NCBI GenBank assembly: GCA_958298945.1
Contig: OY282610.1
Coordinates: 47,933,667 to 47,997,666 of the forward strand
DNA: 64,000 nucleotides
Source of the DNA: Atherix ibis
Taxonomy: Eukaryota > Arthropoda > Insecta > Diptera > Athericidae
Direction: 5' to 3'
Position 1 is the stretch's first letter. Each line of letters opens with the position of its first letter. Below are positions 1 to 12,184 of this stretch, one piece after another. Position numbers and translations under genes: made by a program. Below the pieces are notes generated by a model. That model saw only the letters and a list, made by a program, of their open reading frames with translations. It was not told the DNA's origin and ran no database searches.

Positions 1-711
1 ATAATCCGTGCTTTTTTCACGCAGAGCACGGTGCAATTTGATCGGTTGTTTGTGGTAGCGGTGGGCATTGACAGTTTCACCAGGTTTCAACATCTCATAG
101 TAGACGATACCCTGCTGATCCCACCAAACGCACAGCATCGTGTTCCGTCCGAAGTGATTTGGTCTTGGGGAAGATGTTGATGGTTGGCCGGGATCAACCT
201 ACGATTTCTTGCGTTTAGGATTCTCGAAATATATCCACTTTTCATCGCCTGTCACAATCCGATGCAGGAACGACTTTCTTTTTTGTCTGGTGAGCAAGAT
301 TTCGCATGTGTTTTGGCGTCGCTCCATCTGCCTATCGTTCAATTCATGCGGCATCCATTTTCCGATCTTTTCAATCTTCCCCATGGCACGCAGACGCATG
401 TAAATGGCTGGTTGAGTTACACCCAATTGATCCGCAAGAATTTTTTGCGATTGGGTATCGTCTTCGTCGAAAAGAGCCTGCAATTGATGGTACTCAATCT
501 TCCCAGGCCGATTTTCACGCTTCTTGTCCCACAAGTCAAAATTGCCGTTTTTAAACCGACGAAACCAGTCTCGGCACGTTGTTTCCGATAAAGCACTGTC
601 AACATAGGCCTCCATAAGCATTCGATGCGATTCGGCAGCCAATTTCTTCAAATTGAAGCAGAAAAGCAGAACTTCCCGCATATGCTCTTTTTCTGGCACA
701 AAACTAGACAT
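1..711 (-). pseudogene. Mos1-like mariner transposase, interrupted and cut by window edge
   Basis: Cut-and-paste DDE transposase of the mariner family. The frame starts at the ATG at 711 (residues MSSFVPEK), preferred over the in-frame ATG at 720 because mauritiana-type mariner proteins begin MSSFVP. It shows the N-terminal helix-turn-helix region, the linker, and the first catalytic Asp in the TGDEKWIYF motif. The frame then meets TAG where the family has Trp (KKS-stop-VDPGQPST, near position 200). The same frame stays open through WWDQQGIVYYEML to the window edge, so one nonsense change is the visible lesion. The second and third catalytic Asp lie outside the window. Family assignment is by recognised motifs; I am confident it is mariner and fairly confident it is mauritiana/Mos1-like. 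Confidence 0.88.
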
Positions 712-881
712 GATTACCAAAGGAAAAATGTATGTTGTTGTACAAAATTGCTGACAATGTGTACTGATTAATGTTGACAGATGTCAAACTCATAAAAAAA
801 AGTATATCGTGCCCATGGTAGCTTAATACGCTCACTTACGCCATCTATGACCAAACAGCGGATTTAAGCTAATACACCTTG
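1..881 (-). mobile_element. Mos1-like mariner element, right-hand part
   Basis: The element holds the transposase above plus about 170 bases of leader. Its outer end is placed at 881, where a terminal repeat-like sequence abuts the TA at 882-883 expected for a mariner target duplication. The other end is beyond the window, so the terminal repeat pairing could not be checked. Confidence 0.65.
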
Positions 882-883
882 TA

Positions 884-2549
884 TTGTATAATTATTAACT
901 TTAAAATGACTATGCTGTACTTTTTAAACTACAAAATGGATTGATTTTACGTTTTTTTTCTTCTAATAAATTAAATGATCAAATAAAGTGTTCTATGGTA
1001 ATTTTTGTTTCTAAATATGAGAACATTTTTTTCCTAAAGGACAAAATTTTAAATAAATGCCTCAGATTAGATGTCTTCATTTCTTAGATAATTTATTTAA
1101 CTAGAGTTTAAGTTTATAATAATTATGCTTTATTAATAAATAATGGTTCTTAAAAATTTCAATAACTAGTTCAAAATGGTTCTGCTTCAGTCTCTTTAGT
1201 TATATTAGCATCCCTTAAATAACTGTCTAGATAAGTATAAAAAAATAAGTGATATCAAATGTGGACATTTTTATTTTAACAATAAAAAAAAAATTCAGCG
1301 TGTAAAATAGAACTTGTACAATTTAGAATGAATGCCTTAGAATGCCATTCCAGAATCGGCTTTTTTCTCCTACTAGGATGAAGGATATTATCTAATGGTT
1401 TTCGAAAAATTGTCCCGTATAGAAATTTGTGTGTGAATCATAATATTGTATCTTAAACTTTAACGCATAAGGGAAATTGTATGCTATAATAACGCATGAG
1501 TTTTAAAATCCGCCCAAAAATATAATAAATAAACATAAAAAGTAATAGCTGACCTTCTTTACGTATTGATGAAATTGAAAAGCTTCCAAAATACATAGTA
1601 CTGAGTTGATATACTCGTATAACGAATACTCCATGTACACGTAGGTATTCATAAAACTTGATGAGATTTTCTTTTATTCACCTGTTTATACTGCTTCTCG
1701 TCTTATCTTAACTTGAATGAACACTTTTCCAAACGATTTACTCATAGCTTCGGATTTTCCCTCCTACTTTTCTTCAACAAAATGTGATGTAATTTCTAAG
1801 TTAATGTATTCAGTTGGAAACGTGACCATATAAATGGCGTTTTGTAAGAGCAGTAAAATAAAAAAACCTTATGGAATAATAAAGCAAATAAGAAAAAAGC
1901 TCATTCACATATGGAATACGACAAGGTCAAGATCTAACATATGCTTTTCTTTCCTTCGTTCTATTGAAATTCAAAAGTGTTCAATCACTGCGAATTTGTA
2001 TTAAAGTAATTTTCTGAGGATAGAAATGAATATCTATGGGCACTTTGAACTTGGAATACACGAGTAAGATCATTTGTACAATGCACATGCAATAGATCCC
2101 ACGTGCTAAACGAGCTGACAACGGTTCGCACTATAGTATATAGTTCTATAGGTCAAAACGGATTCATTATTCTGTCGCAGATATTCTTAAAAAATAACAT
2201 ACCATATTTACAATATAGAAAATCTTTGAACATACACATACATAATTACGTGATGAATGAATTCAATTCGAATTAAGACTTTAGACTTTTCAATTTGACA
2301 AATAATTCATTTATCTAATTCTTTAAACTAAAATTGTATCAGTCTTAAAAAAAAATGTTTTCTTTGGTAATAATAGTTTATTAAGTTCTGAAACAAACAA
2401 AAATGAAATCATAAAAATTAAAAAAAAATATATAAAAAATGCTATTTTAATATCTAAATATAAAAAGGTGTCAATTTAGTACAACACAAATTAGATTATT
2501 GTATCTTGTAAGTCCATACCGGTCTATTTTGTGATGTCAAATCAATATA
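884..2549. other. AT-rich intergenic DNA
   Basis: No coding frame with protein-like composition, no RNA gene and no recognisable transposon was found on either strand. The sequence is A/T homopolymer-rich. Confidence 0.5.
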
Positions 2550-2551
2550 TA

Positions 2552-3452
2552 CAGGGTTTTCCAAAAAGAGTAATATGATTTCTTTTTTTAAAAAAACCAC
2601 ACTAATTGTTAAGGAAATTCAAATGTTTTTTATTTAATGTGAAGTACAATCAATACAATTAAGTTCTGAATAAAACATCATTCAAATGGCCTCCACGACT
2701 TCTTTTGCAGGAACGAATTCGATGAACCCAATTTTCGAGCACTTTTTCCACTAAATCAAGTCGTATGTCATGAATAGCACGTTCAATATTGACTTCTAAA
2801 GCTTGAAGAGAGTCTGGTTTACTGCTAAAGATCAATGACTTCAAATAATCCCACAAGAAATAGTCTAATGGTGTTAAATCACAACTTCTTGGAGGCCATT
2901 CAATGTCACAATTTCCTGAAATAATCGAATCTCCAAACTTTTCTCGCAATAATTCGGTTGTTGCATGTGCTGTGTGGCACGTAGCCCCGTCTTGTTGGAA
3001 CCAGATATTGTCAAGATCAAATTCTTCCAATTTCAACCATAAAAAGTTGGTTATCATCGATATATACCGCTCTCCATTGACAGTAACGGTGTTACCAGCT
3101 TCATTTCGAAAGAAGTACGGGCCGATGATTCCACCAGACCAAAAACCACACCAAACTGTCAATTTAGGTGAATGTAATGGGTGTTCATGAATAATTTGTG
3201 GATTTTCTTCGCAACAGAATCGACAGTTTTGTTTATTTACCGCACCACTCAGATGAATGTGAGCGCACGAAAAGTTGCAATTGGAGAACGATTATTTTGA
3301 TAATAAAATTGAATAATTTGTAAACGTTGTACTTGCGTATATCTCTTTATGATGAAATTACTGAATACAATGGAAAAAAAGACAGATCATGACATATTAC
3401 AAATGGCCGAAACGTCACTTAGAAATCATATCGCTCTTATTGGAAAACCCTA
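2552..3452 (-). mobile_element. Internally deleted DD41D (rosa-like) Tc1/mariner element, copy A
   Basis: Terminal inverted repeats pair: the left end reads CAGGGTTTTCCAAAAAGAG from 2552 and the right end is its near reverse complement ending at 3452. Both are flanked by TA (2550-2551 and 3453-3454), the target duplication of the superfamily. At about 0.9 kb it is shorter than an autonomous element of about 1.2-1.3 kb; the N-terminal half of the transposase is missing. A second copy at 36971-37828 shares the same internal junction. Rosa-like placement rests on the 41-residue spacing between the second and third catalytic Asp. Confidence 0.85.
2659..3270 (-). pseudogene. DD41D transposase fragment, C-terminal half
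   Basis: The open frame encodes the catalytic C-terminal half of a DD41D transposase: VTVWCGFWSGG-type motif, second Asp in WFQQDGATCHTAH, then exactly 41 residues to the third Asp in LTPLDYFLW, ending NDVLFRT-stop at 2659. Upstream the frame stays open to about 3270 and reads FSCAHIHLSG where complete relatives in this window have FSDETHF or FDEAHFHLSG, so the first catalytic Asp is lost. There is no start ATG and the helix-turn-helix half is gone. The remnant cannot encode an active enzyme. Confidence 0.85.
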
Positions 3453-3783
3453 TACAAGACGAAATCGAGATCAAATATGAGACATCCAGTCGTCAAATAG
3501 CTTTCAGTGGCGTGGTGCTTCGAATTTATCTTTTCAGTACTAATTTTACTTCAAATGAGAACACAAAAAAAATTAAATTCAATATTTTTTAATGATTCGA
3601 CACGTTAAGATATTTTTTTTTTTTGGAAAAATTAAAAACTGTTCTTTTTGCTCTTGCTAAATGTCCAAGTATCTATTTTTATAATAAAAAAACCATTACC
3701 AATGCTTAATATTCAAGGCTTTTGAATTGGCAAAACTATTCTCAAATTTTGGACGAGAACACATTTTGGTTTTGAAAAGTATA

Positions 3784-5395
3784 CGAGGTCTGTTCAAAAA
3801 GTATCACGAATATTGAATTTCCGCGGGTTACGTATAATCGATTTTTGTTTTTTTGTGGCGTTATGTTGGTACTTATGTCTCTCGCTTATGCCGACAAGTT
3901 CGGCCATTTTCAATGTTCAGTTAATTTTTGACAGGAGGTTCGAGAAACAGTGGACGGAAGGAGCAGAAAAATGGGGATTTGGATGGTCAGTAGCACAATG
4001 ACAACGCCCCCTGTCACAAACTTATCTCCATAAACGAGTTCTGTCGGAGAAAAAAAACTATATAGGATCCCAGTTCATGTTTTCACCAATATAAAAAAAA
4101 CCAGACGAAAGGACACAATCGTGATACCACGTTGAGTTCCCGGAACGATGGGAGTGTGGCGCTCCCATCATTTCGATTTGAGTCTTTTTTGTTAAGTTGT
4201 TGATATTCCCTCTAAATCTTAACGTCATAGCTTGACATTTGCAAAAGTTACGTAGCCAAGATTACATCTATCTCTGTATGTGTTGGCGATTTTTTACAAT
4301 TTTAGAAATGGATTTAAATTTGCAACAACGAACTTGTATTAAATTTTGCGTAAAAAACGTATTTAATGGTGCGCGAACGTTGAAAATGTTGGAAAAGTGT
4401 TTCGGCAACGATTCTCTAAAGAAAACGGTCGTTTACCAGTGGCACGAGCGGTTCAAAAGTGGTCGTAAGTCAATCGAAGATGATGAATGCAGTGGCAGAC
4501 CATTGACATCGAAAACAGACGGCAACATTGATAAAGTAAAAGAAATGTTGGTCAATAACCGCAAACTAACCATCAGAGAGATAGCGGAGGACTTGAACAT
4601 TGCCTATGGATCCGTCCAAGACATTTTGGTTAATGATTTGGGTTTCCGTCGTGTAGCAGCAAAGTTGTGGCCAAAAGACCTCAATTTCATGCAAAAAAGA
4701 GACCGTGTTGACGTCGCAAAAGACATGATTTGCGAGGCTGAATCCGATCCCACATTCATCAAAATGATCATTACTGGAGACGAGACGTGGGTTTATGAGT
4801 ACGACACGCAATCCAGACATCAGGCAAGTGAATGGCGTTCACCAAATGAGCCGAGACCAAAAAAAATACGTCGTTTTCAGTTAAAAAAGAAGGCAATGCT
4901 CACGGTTTTCATGGATTACAACGGTGTAGTGCATCATGAATTTTTGCCAGAAGGCCGGACAATAAACAAAGAGTATGAGACGTTTCGCCGAAGGAGACCA
5001 GAATTGTAGGCAGAAAACTCGTGGATTTTGCACCATGATAACGCATCGTCGCACAGTGCCATCATTATTCATATTTTTTGACGAATAATGTAACAAATAC
5101 CACCGAATTCACCTGATTTGGCTCCCTGTGACTTCTTTCTGTTCAATCGAGTTAAAAAACCATTACGGGGAACGCGTTTCAACAGCCGAGAGGAAGTAAT
5201 GGAAAAATCGCAGGAAGCACTGATGGACATACCAAAAACCGAATAGAAAAAATGTTTCGAGGATTGGATCAAGCGCTGGCATAAGTGTGTTAAAGTCGAT
5301 GGGGATTACTTTGAAAGGGACAATATAGTCTAAGATGAATACACTTGTATTTTTAATTTTCTGAATAAATTCCGGTAACTTTTTGATCAAGGTGG
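3784..5395 (+). mobile_element. Mariner element, family M1, copy A
   Basis: The left terminal repeat (GAGGTCTGTTCAAAAAGT from 3785) pairs imperfectly with the right end (ending at 5395); TA flanks both ends (3782-3783, 5396-5397). The element is about 1.6 kb, roughly 300 bases longer than usual because the leader between terminus and start codon is extended relative to copy B at 41680. The terminal repeats have diverged, in keeping with an old insertion. Confidence 0.8.
4308..5333 (+). pseudogene. Mariner transposase (D34D), several in-frame stops
   Basis: The frame from ATG 4308 (MDLNLQQRTC) to TAA 5331-5333 is 342 codons, the normal length of a mariner transposase, without frameshift but with at least four in-frame stops. 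Order: helix-turn-helix (IKFCVKN..YQWHERFKSGR), second DNA-binding region (LTIREIAEDLN), first Asp in ITGDETWVY, second Asp in LHHDNASSHSA, third Asp in SPDLAPCDFFLF. The first stop is TAG at 5007 after RRRPEL, where Trp is expected. The catalytic triad codons survive but the protein is broken; this is a fossil. Confidence 0.88.
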
Positions 5396-5769
5396 TATTG
5401 TCAATAGCATCCAAAGGAGTAAGACGACTACCGTTAAAGCCTTTCAGCGCCGCTAGCTGCTACAAAGTCACCCGCGGATGTATAGCTGCGCGATAGAACG
5501 AATAACGTTGATGTACAAAATACCATACATAAAAATTGTTGCAAGGGAAAAATAACTTTTCTGTTACAATTTATCGTAAGACTGTGTATGTGGCAGTTAA
5601 AAAAAATTTGATGTTAGATGACAATTAAGTATTTAACTTACTTAATGGGTTAAAATCAGAATTTGAGATCACGTGACTTTTGTATAAAATCTTAAGATTG
5701 ACGATTCTAATGTAATTATTTCAAAAGTAATTTTTCAACTATGATTAACAAAAATTATTATTATAAGGT
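5396..5769. other. Spacer between mariner and RTE-like element
   Basis: No gene or repeat recognised. The right part of this stretch is the immediate upstream flank of the RTE-like insertion. Confidence 0.4.
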
Positions 5770-5783
5770 AAACAAATCCCATT
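5770..5783 (+). repeat. 14-bp target-site duplication, left copy
   Basis: AAACAAATCCCATT here is repeated exactly at 9068-9081 and defines the ends of the RTE-like insertion between them. Confidence 0.85.
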
Positions 5784-5785
5784 AC

Positions 5786-5899
5786 TGCGACCGTGCCATC
5801 CTGGATCCACCGGTTCTCGTCAGATCACCGAAGTTAAGCAGGACTGGGCGTGGTTAGTACTCGGATGGGTGACCGCTTGGGAAAACCGCGTGTCGCAGG
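5786..5899 (+). repeat. 5S rRNA-derived head of the RTE-like element
   Basis: The segment aligns by eye along most of its length with insect 5S rRNA: CCGGTTCTCGTC, GATCACCGAAGTTAAGCAG, then the internal control region GGTTAGTACT.GGATGGGTGACCGCTTGGGAA and CCGCGTG. The RNA polymerase III internal promoter elements (A box, C box) are thus largely retained. It is not a functional 5S gene: the 3' strand of helix I is lost and the sequence runs directly into a tRNA-like B box. I infer that it serves, or once served, as an internal pol III-type promoter for the retroelement. Confidence 0.8.
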
Positions 5900-5935
5900 T
5901 AGGTAGCGGGTTCGACTCCCGCTGCCGCCATCTCG
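5900..5935 (+). promoter_or_regulatory. tRNA-like B-box segment
   Basis: GCGGGTTCGACTCCCGC forms a perfect T-arm-like stem-loop and matches the tRNA B-box consensus GGTTCGANNCC. The same block (with T for C in the loop) follows a complete tRNA-like head in the related element at 59403, showing that the 5S segment here replaces the upstream tRNA part. Confidence 0.75.
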
Positions 5936-6058
5936 GCATTGGTGCCGGGGTGAGAGGCCGACTACAAGCCTTACATATGTAGTCCGTAGGGTCCCCCAAC
6001 GTCACTGGGGGTTGCTTCGCTGGCCTGATAAGCCGCAAGCCAGAAAAAACATCTTATC

Positions 6059-8993
6059 ATGAAACAGCACAAGAGTAAACATCCGGACAATACCTCAGGC
6101 AAAAACACATTTGGCTTTTACCGAACAACCCGAATAGGTACCTGGAACGTGCGGACTCTCTCCCAAACTTCTCGTCTGGCGCAAGCTGCTTCCGAAATGC
6201 GACGCTACAATCTTGACATCCTGGGAATCTCCGAAACAAGGTGGAAACATCAAGGAAACCTCGCAACGCAGACGGGTGAACACTTCATCTACAGCGGCAA
6301 CGACAGCGGCCACCACTGTGGAGTCGGATTAATCCTATCAGCCAACGCAAAGAGATCTCTCATGGGCTACAAACCGGTCTACGACCGCCTTCTGACAGCC
6401 AGGTTCCACTCGAAGTTCCGAAACATCACCATCGTGCAGTGCTATGCCCCAACTGAAGTAGATGATAACGCCAATAAAGAAGCCTTCTAATACCAATTAG
6501 AGACGTGCATTCAATCTGCCCCGATATTTTAACGCTAAAATAGGCTGGGACAACACTGATCTTCGCTCGATCATTGGAACAAACAGCCTTCATACAGAGG
6601 GAAACGACAACGGGAACCGTCTCACTAGCCTCTGCTCAACTCATCAAATACTCATCGGTGGCACCAAGTTTCCTCACAAGAACAAATACACCTGGCAGTC
6701 TCCGGATCGTGTGACCCGCAACCAGATAGACCACATCCTGATAAGCAAAAAATTCCTCGGATTGCTCCTGGACGTCAGGACAATCCGAGGAGCTGACATA
6801 TACAGTGACCATCAGCTGTTACTTGGGGTGGTCAGACTAAGGCCTGCGGCAACTAAGAAACAACAAGATCGCGCAGAACGCAGGCACGACATCCAACGCC
6901 TGCAGAATCCAGAGACAGCCGAGATATTTGCGAACAAGGTGGAGGAAGTTAGCCACAATGCCGAAAGGCTGACATGGCCTTCTCTACTGGGCAAACTAAA
7001 GTCCGCTGCAGAGGAAGCAACGGGCTTTCGGAACTACAAGAGGAAAGAGTGGATCCGCTAGTCAACCTGGACTCAAATAGGAAAACGAAGAAAGCTGAAA
7101 GGTGTACTCCAAACTGCTCAAACTCGCGAGGAAAGGCACCATCTACAGACGAGGTACGACCTTGCTCAAAAAATGGTCAAACGCATGGCAAGGGATGACA
7201 AGAGGAACTACTTCAACGAAATAGCGAGCGCAGCAGAAGCCGCTGCGCACCGGAGCGATATCCGCAGTGTCTATGCATCAATTTGCAAACTATCCGAAAA
7301 AATAACACCCTCACTGCCACCACTTAAGGACAAAGACGGTCAAACTCTCTCCACGGATGAAGAACAACTCGACCGCTGGAAGGAATTCTTCTCAGAATCC
7401 CTTCCAATAGCTCCAGAATTCCATCCTCCTCCTCCTACAGTGATGCGCAGAAACCCACGAAGATCCATCCCAACAACACCGCCTACGATTACGGAGATCA
7501 CAACAGCAATCAACAAGCTTAAGTACAGCAAAGCACCCGGACCCGACAACGTGGCCCCAGAAGTTCTGAAGTTTGATCCACCACTCCTGGCCACGCTGTT
7601 GCATCCTATAATCGCAAAAGCCTGGACACAATGCCACTTCCCGGACAGCTGGAAAGAAGGAGTAATTATCACCATTCCGAAGAAAGGTGACCTTGGTGAT
7701 TGCAAAAACTGGAGAGGAATCCCTCTGCTGAACACCATCCAGAAACTAATCGCATCAATTATCCTGACTCGCATCACTCCAACAGTGGAAAGTGCCCTCC
7801 ATAACGAGCAGTCTGGCTTCAGACCAAACCGCTCCTGTATTGATCACATCAACAGCCTAAGAATGCTCATTGAACAGTCGAACGAATGGAAGAGCCCGCT
7901 CTATCTTCTCTTCGTTGACTTCGAAAGAGCCTTTGACATGATTTCCCGCGACGCCATCTGGAGTACTCTGGATGAACTGGGCATCCCGCAGGCCATCATC
8001 GATCTCATCCGAGAACTATACCGCGAGGCCTCGTATGGAGTGCGTTTCAAGGGACGAAACAGCGATACATTCAACATCTCGAGAGGAGTCAGGCAGGGTT
8101 GCATAATCTCGCCTATCCTCTTCATAATCGCCCTAGACCTAGTCCTTCAACGCACTAACAGCACAGCCAGCAACGGTATCCAGTGGTCACTGTGTGAGAA
8201 GCTCCACGACCTGGACTACGCCGACGACATATGCCTCATGTCCCACACCTTCAACGGCATTCAGGAGAAACTGAATGCTCTGGCCTCCAACGCCGAAAAA
8301 GTTGGGATGAGAATCAACATCAAGAAGACCAAATTGATGCGTATCGGCGCCACCTGCGAGAGACCCTTGATGCTACACGGTACCCAGGTTGAAGATGTCG
8401 AAAAGTTCTGTTACCTTGGCAGCATGCTCAGCAAGGATGGTGGAACTGAAATAGACATCCAAACGCGCATCAACAAGGCGCGACAAGCGTACACCTCACT
8501 TGGGAACGTGTGGCGCTCCAATCACCTCTCCATAGCACTCAAACTTCGAATATTCAACTAAAACGTCAAGCCAGTCCTGCTGTACGGCTGCGAAACATGG
8601 AAAGTAACAGACAGCACGACTCGTAAGCCTCAGGCATTTGTTAACAGATGCTTGAGGCGTATAAGCAAGATCTTCTGGCCGAACTGGATAACGAACGATG
8701 AGCTGCTTCTTCTCACGAAGCAAATACCCCTGCTAGATAACATCAAACGCAGGAAATGGAGTTGGATTGGCCACACCTTGCGAAAACCACCTACGGACAT
8801 AGCAAGGATGGCACTAGATTGGAACCCACAGGGCAATCGCAGCAGAGGACGTCCAAGGACCACTTGGAGAAGATCAGTCGAGCACGAACACCAACAAACT
8901 GGCAAATCATGGTCGGAAGTAAAAAGGCTGGCTCAAGACAGAAGCAAATGGAGAGAGTTCACAGGGTCTCTAGTGCCGCTATATGCTCCATAG
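6059..8993 (+). pseudogene. RTE-like endonuclease/reverse transcriptase ORF, broken
   Basis: Polyprotein that would nick target DNA and reverse-transcribe its RNA. It starts at ATG 6059 (MKQHKSKHPDN). Endonuclease: IGTWNVRTL, ISETRW, CYAPTE, then a lesion at 6488-6530 (stop plus a small deletion removing the GD of the expected GDFNA), then IDHILIS and SDHQLL. A TAG at 7059 interrupts the linker. Reverse transcriptase: KAPGPDN, KKGDLGDCKNWRGIPLL, QSGFRPNRSC, DFERAFD, GVRQGC.SPILF, catalytic YADD at 8217-8228, and GMRINIKKTK. A TAA near 8559 precedes the C-terminal LLYGCETW and WIGHTLRKP, ending at 8993. So three or more lesions; not autonomous as it stands. Confidence 0.88.
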
Positions 8994-9067
8994 GAGTGAC
9001 TGTGTTCTCATGTCTATGTGTAACATAGAAATGAAAACCTGTCAAATAAAAAAAAATAAAAAAAATA

Positions 9068-9081
9068 AAACAAATCCCATT
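9068..9081 (+). repeat. 14-bp target-site duplication, right copy
   Basis: Exact repeat of 5770-5783, directly following the A-rich tail of the RTE-like element. Confidence 0.85.
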
Positions 9082-9819
9082 GCCGCATATGGAGAAACCT
9101 TCTATTTTATATTCGAATGGATCAAAGTAAATGTAAAAAATTAATTATTAAAAAAAAACGCTTATTTTATTTATTTAAATAATTTTTTTATTTATATAAT
9201 TTATATTTTGAATTATAAAATATTCTTTTGTATTTATTTATATATTGTATATAATTTTATTGTTTGTTTTAGATATATTGTAATAATATTTTTATTGTTA
9301 TTTTTATATTTGTATTTATAAAATTTTTTTTTTTTTGTATTTAACAATATGCAAAAATATTATTAAAAAATCTTCAATTTTTATAATAGATTTTTAATAA
9401 TTTCTTTTTTTTTTATTTAATTCTGAATAATAAAAATTGGAAATAGGAATAATAGTATCAATATAATATTTTTATTTTATATAAACTTTTGTAGCATATA
9501 AATTGTATATAAGGTTTTCTTTTTTTTTTGCTTATTATCTTTATTAATTTATTATAGAATAATATACAGTTTATTAATTCATTTAGTTATTTATTTAAAT
9601 ATAGTTTAATATACAAATACTCAGTAACATTCAATATAAAGCGTTCGTTTAGTTATTTAGATTATTAATCTGTTTATATTTTTTATAATTATTTTTGCAT
9701 TCAATTCTGATTATTAAATAATTATTTATAAATAATTTAATTTTGTAATTTTTTTAAAAAATAAGTTTTTATTATCATTTCAAGATTTCAAGTAACATTG
9801 GTACTGAAATGTATATATT

Positions 9820-10012
9820 CTAAGCGCCACGACACTTTTAGGCCATTTGGCGATAAAGGATATTTGGATAAGGAAATTAAAGTAGATAAATAGAAAGGAA
9901 AACTGGATTTTTGGACAGCGTAGGGTCATGGATCTAAATCTTTAGAGGATTCGAACCCACACGACCCCTTTGAATGGGTAGTCCAGTACGCTAACGACTT
10001 TTCTACCAATTT
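9820..10012 (-). mobile_element. tRNA-derived SINE, family S1, copy A
   Basis: Read on the minus strand, a tRNA-like head (AGCGTACTGGACTACCC..) is followed by a B box reading GTGTGGGTTCGAATCC, then a non-tRNA body ending in the GGCCATTTGGCGATAAAGG region. It matches the copies at 33658-33905 and 39032-39240 over the head. Ends are approximate. Confidence 0.65.
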
Positions 10013-12141
10013 TTTTCTCCTGTATTTATGCATTTTCTTTCAATTTAATTAAATATTTTATTAACATAAATAAAATTATTTATTATAATATGTAAGTGCT
10101 CTTTTAAATTTATTATCAAATATAAAAAATTAATTATTTTTCTTTTACAAGTGCATACAATTAATTAATATTGATTTATTTAAAAATTCAACTGCTCATT
10201 TAGACCTATTTTCCTATTATAGAAAATCGAACATTCTTTTAAAGTAAATTTTAACCAATTTTATATAAAATAATTTGTTTTTTTTTTTTTTGTATAAAAA
10301 TAATTTCAATCAATATGAAAAAGTAATTTTTATTTACAAATTATTATCTTAAAAATGAAATTTTAAATTTTTTCCCAATTCTTTCAATAAGAGTCCATAT
10401 TGTCAGTTCAAAATAAAAAATTGTCTTTTAAAAATAGTTGCAAAATTCAAAAGCTAATATTAATAAAAAGAAAAGAATTTTTATAAAATATTCTATTGTG
10501 ACTAAAACTTTTTTTTTTTTTTTTTTAAAAAAAGCAAAATTTTTATCCTAATTAATATTTGAATTATTTTTATTTATTTTTAAAATATATATTTTTAAGC
10601 ATTTAATGCGTAAAACAGTTTTTTTTTATTTTATCAATAAACGATTTTGAACTTATCTTAGTACAATTAATTTTTTATGGAGTCGAAACGAAATCAGATG
10701 ACAGTTAAGAGATAGGCCCACTTTACACCAAAGCAGTTTCGATTGTGATTCTGGTACTGAAGTGGCAGTACACACAAACTGTAAACAATCGCAATGCATA
10801 AATGTGCCATGGGTATTAGGATAACTTGTCCTTTAAAAGGTGTTCAGTTTTTATTCTTGAATTTGAAACAATATTTAGGACTCTATCAATTTTCTTTAAT
10901 AAGTTTAAATTACAATATTTTTATTTTTTATTTGTTTATTATTATTGCCAAAAAAAAAAGAAGAAATTTACCTAAAAATTAATAAAATAACTATAAGAAA
11001 AATAATACAATAATCTAAATTTGCTTAAAATATTTATTATGTGTTGTTGATTCGAGCTTTTTTAAAAAAGATAAAAACATATTTCTTTCGATACTCCTCT
11101 TAATAATAAAGTTTATGAATATTTTTTTATCAAAAGATATTATATTTATTGTAAATAAGTACATAGATACATCCGTACATACATGCATACATTTATTCCC
11201 TAAGTACAACTGAAACACAGCCTTAATTTTATATTCCTTCTTTATTGAAAAGGATAATTATTTAATTTCATTTTTGTTTACCTACAAATTCGAATAGTAC
11301 TAATTATAGTAAAATATATTTTTTTATAAATTAATTCAACCAATTATTTATATAATTTTCTCTTTGACTATTTGTCATTTATGTATATTTTTTTTTTTTT
11401 AAAAACGTTTTTTTTTACTTAGTTTTTGATTATGAAAAAAAAAAATTAAATAATAATTATATTTTTCTACCCTTAATGGGTATTTTAGTAGCTTTGTTTA
11501 GTCAAATATAAAATAACCTCACATTTATAAAACAAGATATTTGTGTTGACAATAATTAGTAAATATGGTATATAAGTTTTCAAGTTTTTTTTTTTTTTTT
11601 TTAAATAGTTTAACTACATAAAAGTAATATATTTCTTTCTATAAAGATTTTTTATAGATTTTCATTTAAGACTTTCAAAATAAAAATTTAGAAAAAATAA
11701 ATCTTGCTATAAATTGCTTGTTTTATTTTTTTGAAAATTTCTTTTTCCTCGTGATTTTAGAATATAAAATAGTCTTCTTTAAAAAAATCTGTATTTAGAT
11801 ACACATATATTGTATAAAAGTAGTGGAAGGCATATTTGGGGATACGTAAATAATAGTATGTCTACTTGAAGAAAATTTTGGCTATTATCCAGAAGAACCA
11901 AGATATTTAAAAGCAACAACAACAAAAAAAAAACTACTACAATAAACCAGTTCAGACAAATGATAGTAAAAGAAAGGATTAATCTAAAATAATAATGCAA
12001 AACAAATGATTATTTTTCATTAGCTTGTTTATTTATTATTTAATTTTAGATCATCATGACATTAAATAAGATATATTTTTGGACATTTTGTTTAATCCAA
12101 GAATTTTTCAACATCGCTATTTGTCATTGAATTGGATGAAG

Positions 12142-12144
<3 letters not shown>

Positions 12145-12183
<39 letters not shown>
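12145..12183. repeat. (CT)n microsatellite
   Basis: About 19 uninterrupted CT units. Confidence 0.95.

Positions 12184-12184
<1 letters not shown>

Larger units (their letters stand above)
5784..9067 (+). mobile_element. RTE-like non-LTR retrotransposon with 5S rRNA/tRNA-derived 5' end
   Basis: A 3.28-kb insertion bounded by a perfect 14-bp target duplication and ending in an A-rich (AAAAAAAT)n-like tail, the hallmarks of target-primed reverse transcription. Order: 5S rRNA-like head, tRNA-like B box, common 5' leader, endonuclease, reverse transcriptase, C-terminal domain, 3' UTR ending in a CCTGTCAAATAAA-type motif. It appears full length. The clean duplication suggests relatively recent insertion, yet the coding region carries several lesions. 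Clade assignment (RTE-like) rests on the IGTWNVRTL endonuclease start, the RT and the WIGHTLRK C-terminal motif. Confidence 0.88.

Noticed and set aside
5786..5899. Functional 5S rRNA gene
   Set aside because: It lacks the closing helix I strand and a T-run terminator, and runs into the B box and leader of the retroelement inside its target duplications.
7340..7777. Minus-strand ORF opposite the RTE reverse transcriptase
   Set aside because: Shadow of the RT frame; the plus strand carries the RT motifs.
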